Of a DNA stretch of 64,000 nt, positions 63,664 to 64,000 are shown piece by piece. The DNA comes from Dirofilaria immitis. Its lineage: Eukaryota; Nematoda; Chromadorea; Rhabditida; Onchocercidae. The stretch covers positions 248,001-312,000 of the forward strand of contig JAKNDB010000068.1 in the NCBI GenBank assembly GCA_024305405.1, read 5' to 3'. The notes under the pieces were generated by a model, which searched no databases, was not told the origin of the DNA, and saw only the letters and a program-made list of their open reading frames with translations. Position 1 is the stretch's first letter. The number at the start of each line of letters is the position of its first letter. The translations under genes and the position numbers were made by a program.

Positions 63664-64000
63664 CTATCAGAAACAGAGGTGCAAAATTTCTAACGAATTC
63701 AGATTTTAGAAGTAACTATATCCCAATAGTAAATAATTATATTTCACTAAATATTCATTTCGCTTGTTTTCTTCGATGATTCTACGACAAAATAAAATTC
63801 TTTAAATAAGGAAGTTATTTGTATCAACTTCCTTTTTGTGTTTGTATCAAATTTTTCTTTAACTCAAATAAATTCAAACACATCTGGTAAGGAAGACTTA
63901 GACCTTGGTTCATTATTATAGCAGTAAATTATGAAACAATAAAATAAAGTTGCTAGAAGTTCATCGTTTCGAATCAGATTATCATAAAATAATAGCAAAA
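63664..64000. other. Intronic or upstream sequence of the DDX60-like gene
   Basis: AT-rich; no further exon could be assigned before the window ends. The missing N-terminal part of the helicase should lie to the right. Confidence 0.4.

Overview
This is nuclear DNA of a parasitic nematode, most likely a filarial worm. The sequence is very AT-rich. Genes have short exons, and introns mostly begin GTAAG/GTTT and end TTTCAG. One start codon sits just behind a spliced-leader-type acceptor. Nematode-restricted families are present (NLP-10 neuropeptide precursor, DUF19-like and CPG4-like secreted proteins), and a fragment of a bacterial Mur ligase lies beside a tRNA gene, as expected of a genome that has received Wolbachia DNA.

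Layout. 0.2-3.5 kb (+): SKP1-type ubiquitin-ligase adaptor; its 2.4 kb intron holds a nine-copy 118-bp tandem repeat. 4.0-6.5 kb (-): SDS22, the leucine-rich regulator of protein phosphatase 1. 7.7-10.4 kb (-): a small Cys-containing protein with a C-type-lectin-like start. 11.5-12.6 kb (-): nlp-10 neuropeptide precursor. 12.6-20.0 kb: long non-coding stretch. 20.0-20.36 kb: Mur ligase fragment and tRNA-Val(TAC). 20.6-22.3 kb (+): secreted protein of unknown family built from an internal duplication. 23.1-26.4 kb (-): BED zinc-finger protein. 29.2-32.7 kb (+): DUF19-like secreted Cys-rich protein. 33.3-36.4 kb (-): CPG4-like secreted Cys-rich protein. 40.7-45.6 kb (+): GNAT-fold acetyltransferase-like gene with a glutamine run. 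48.3-53.5 kb (-): ABCE1/RLI ribosome-recycling ATPase. 54.5 kb to the right edge (-): DDX60/Ski2-like RNA helicase, 5' end outside the window.

The genes do not form one pathway. Housekeeping loci (SKP1, SDS22, ABCE1) alternate with nematode-specific secreted products, and the spacing gives no clear operon. The most striking global feature is a set of about 17 places where a conserved reading frame is out by one base at or beside a homopolymer. Nearly all are one base short and one is one base long. They occur in eight genes, including essential ones, so sequence error is the best explanation.

Other points of interest are a near-perfect inverted repeat bracketing one DDX60 exon, a probable GC-AG intron in the DUF19-like gene, and a 19-bp tandem duplication inside a BED-gene exon. 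All exon limits were worked out by eye from splice signals, phase continuity and family knowledge; no search was run.
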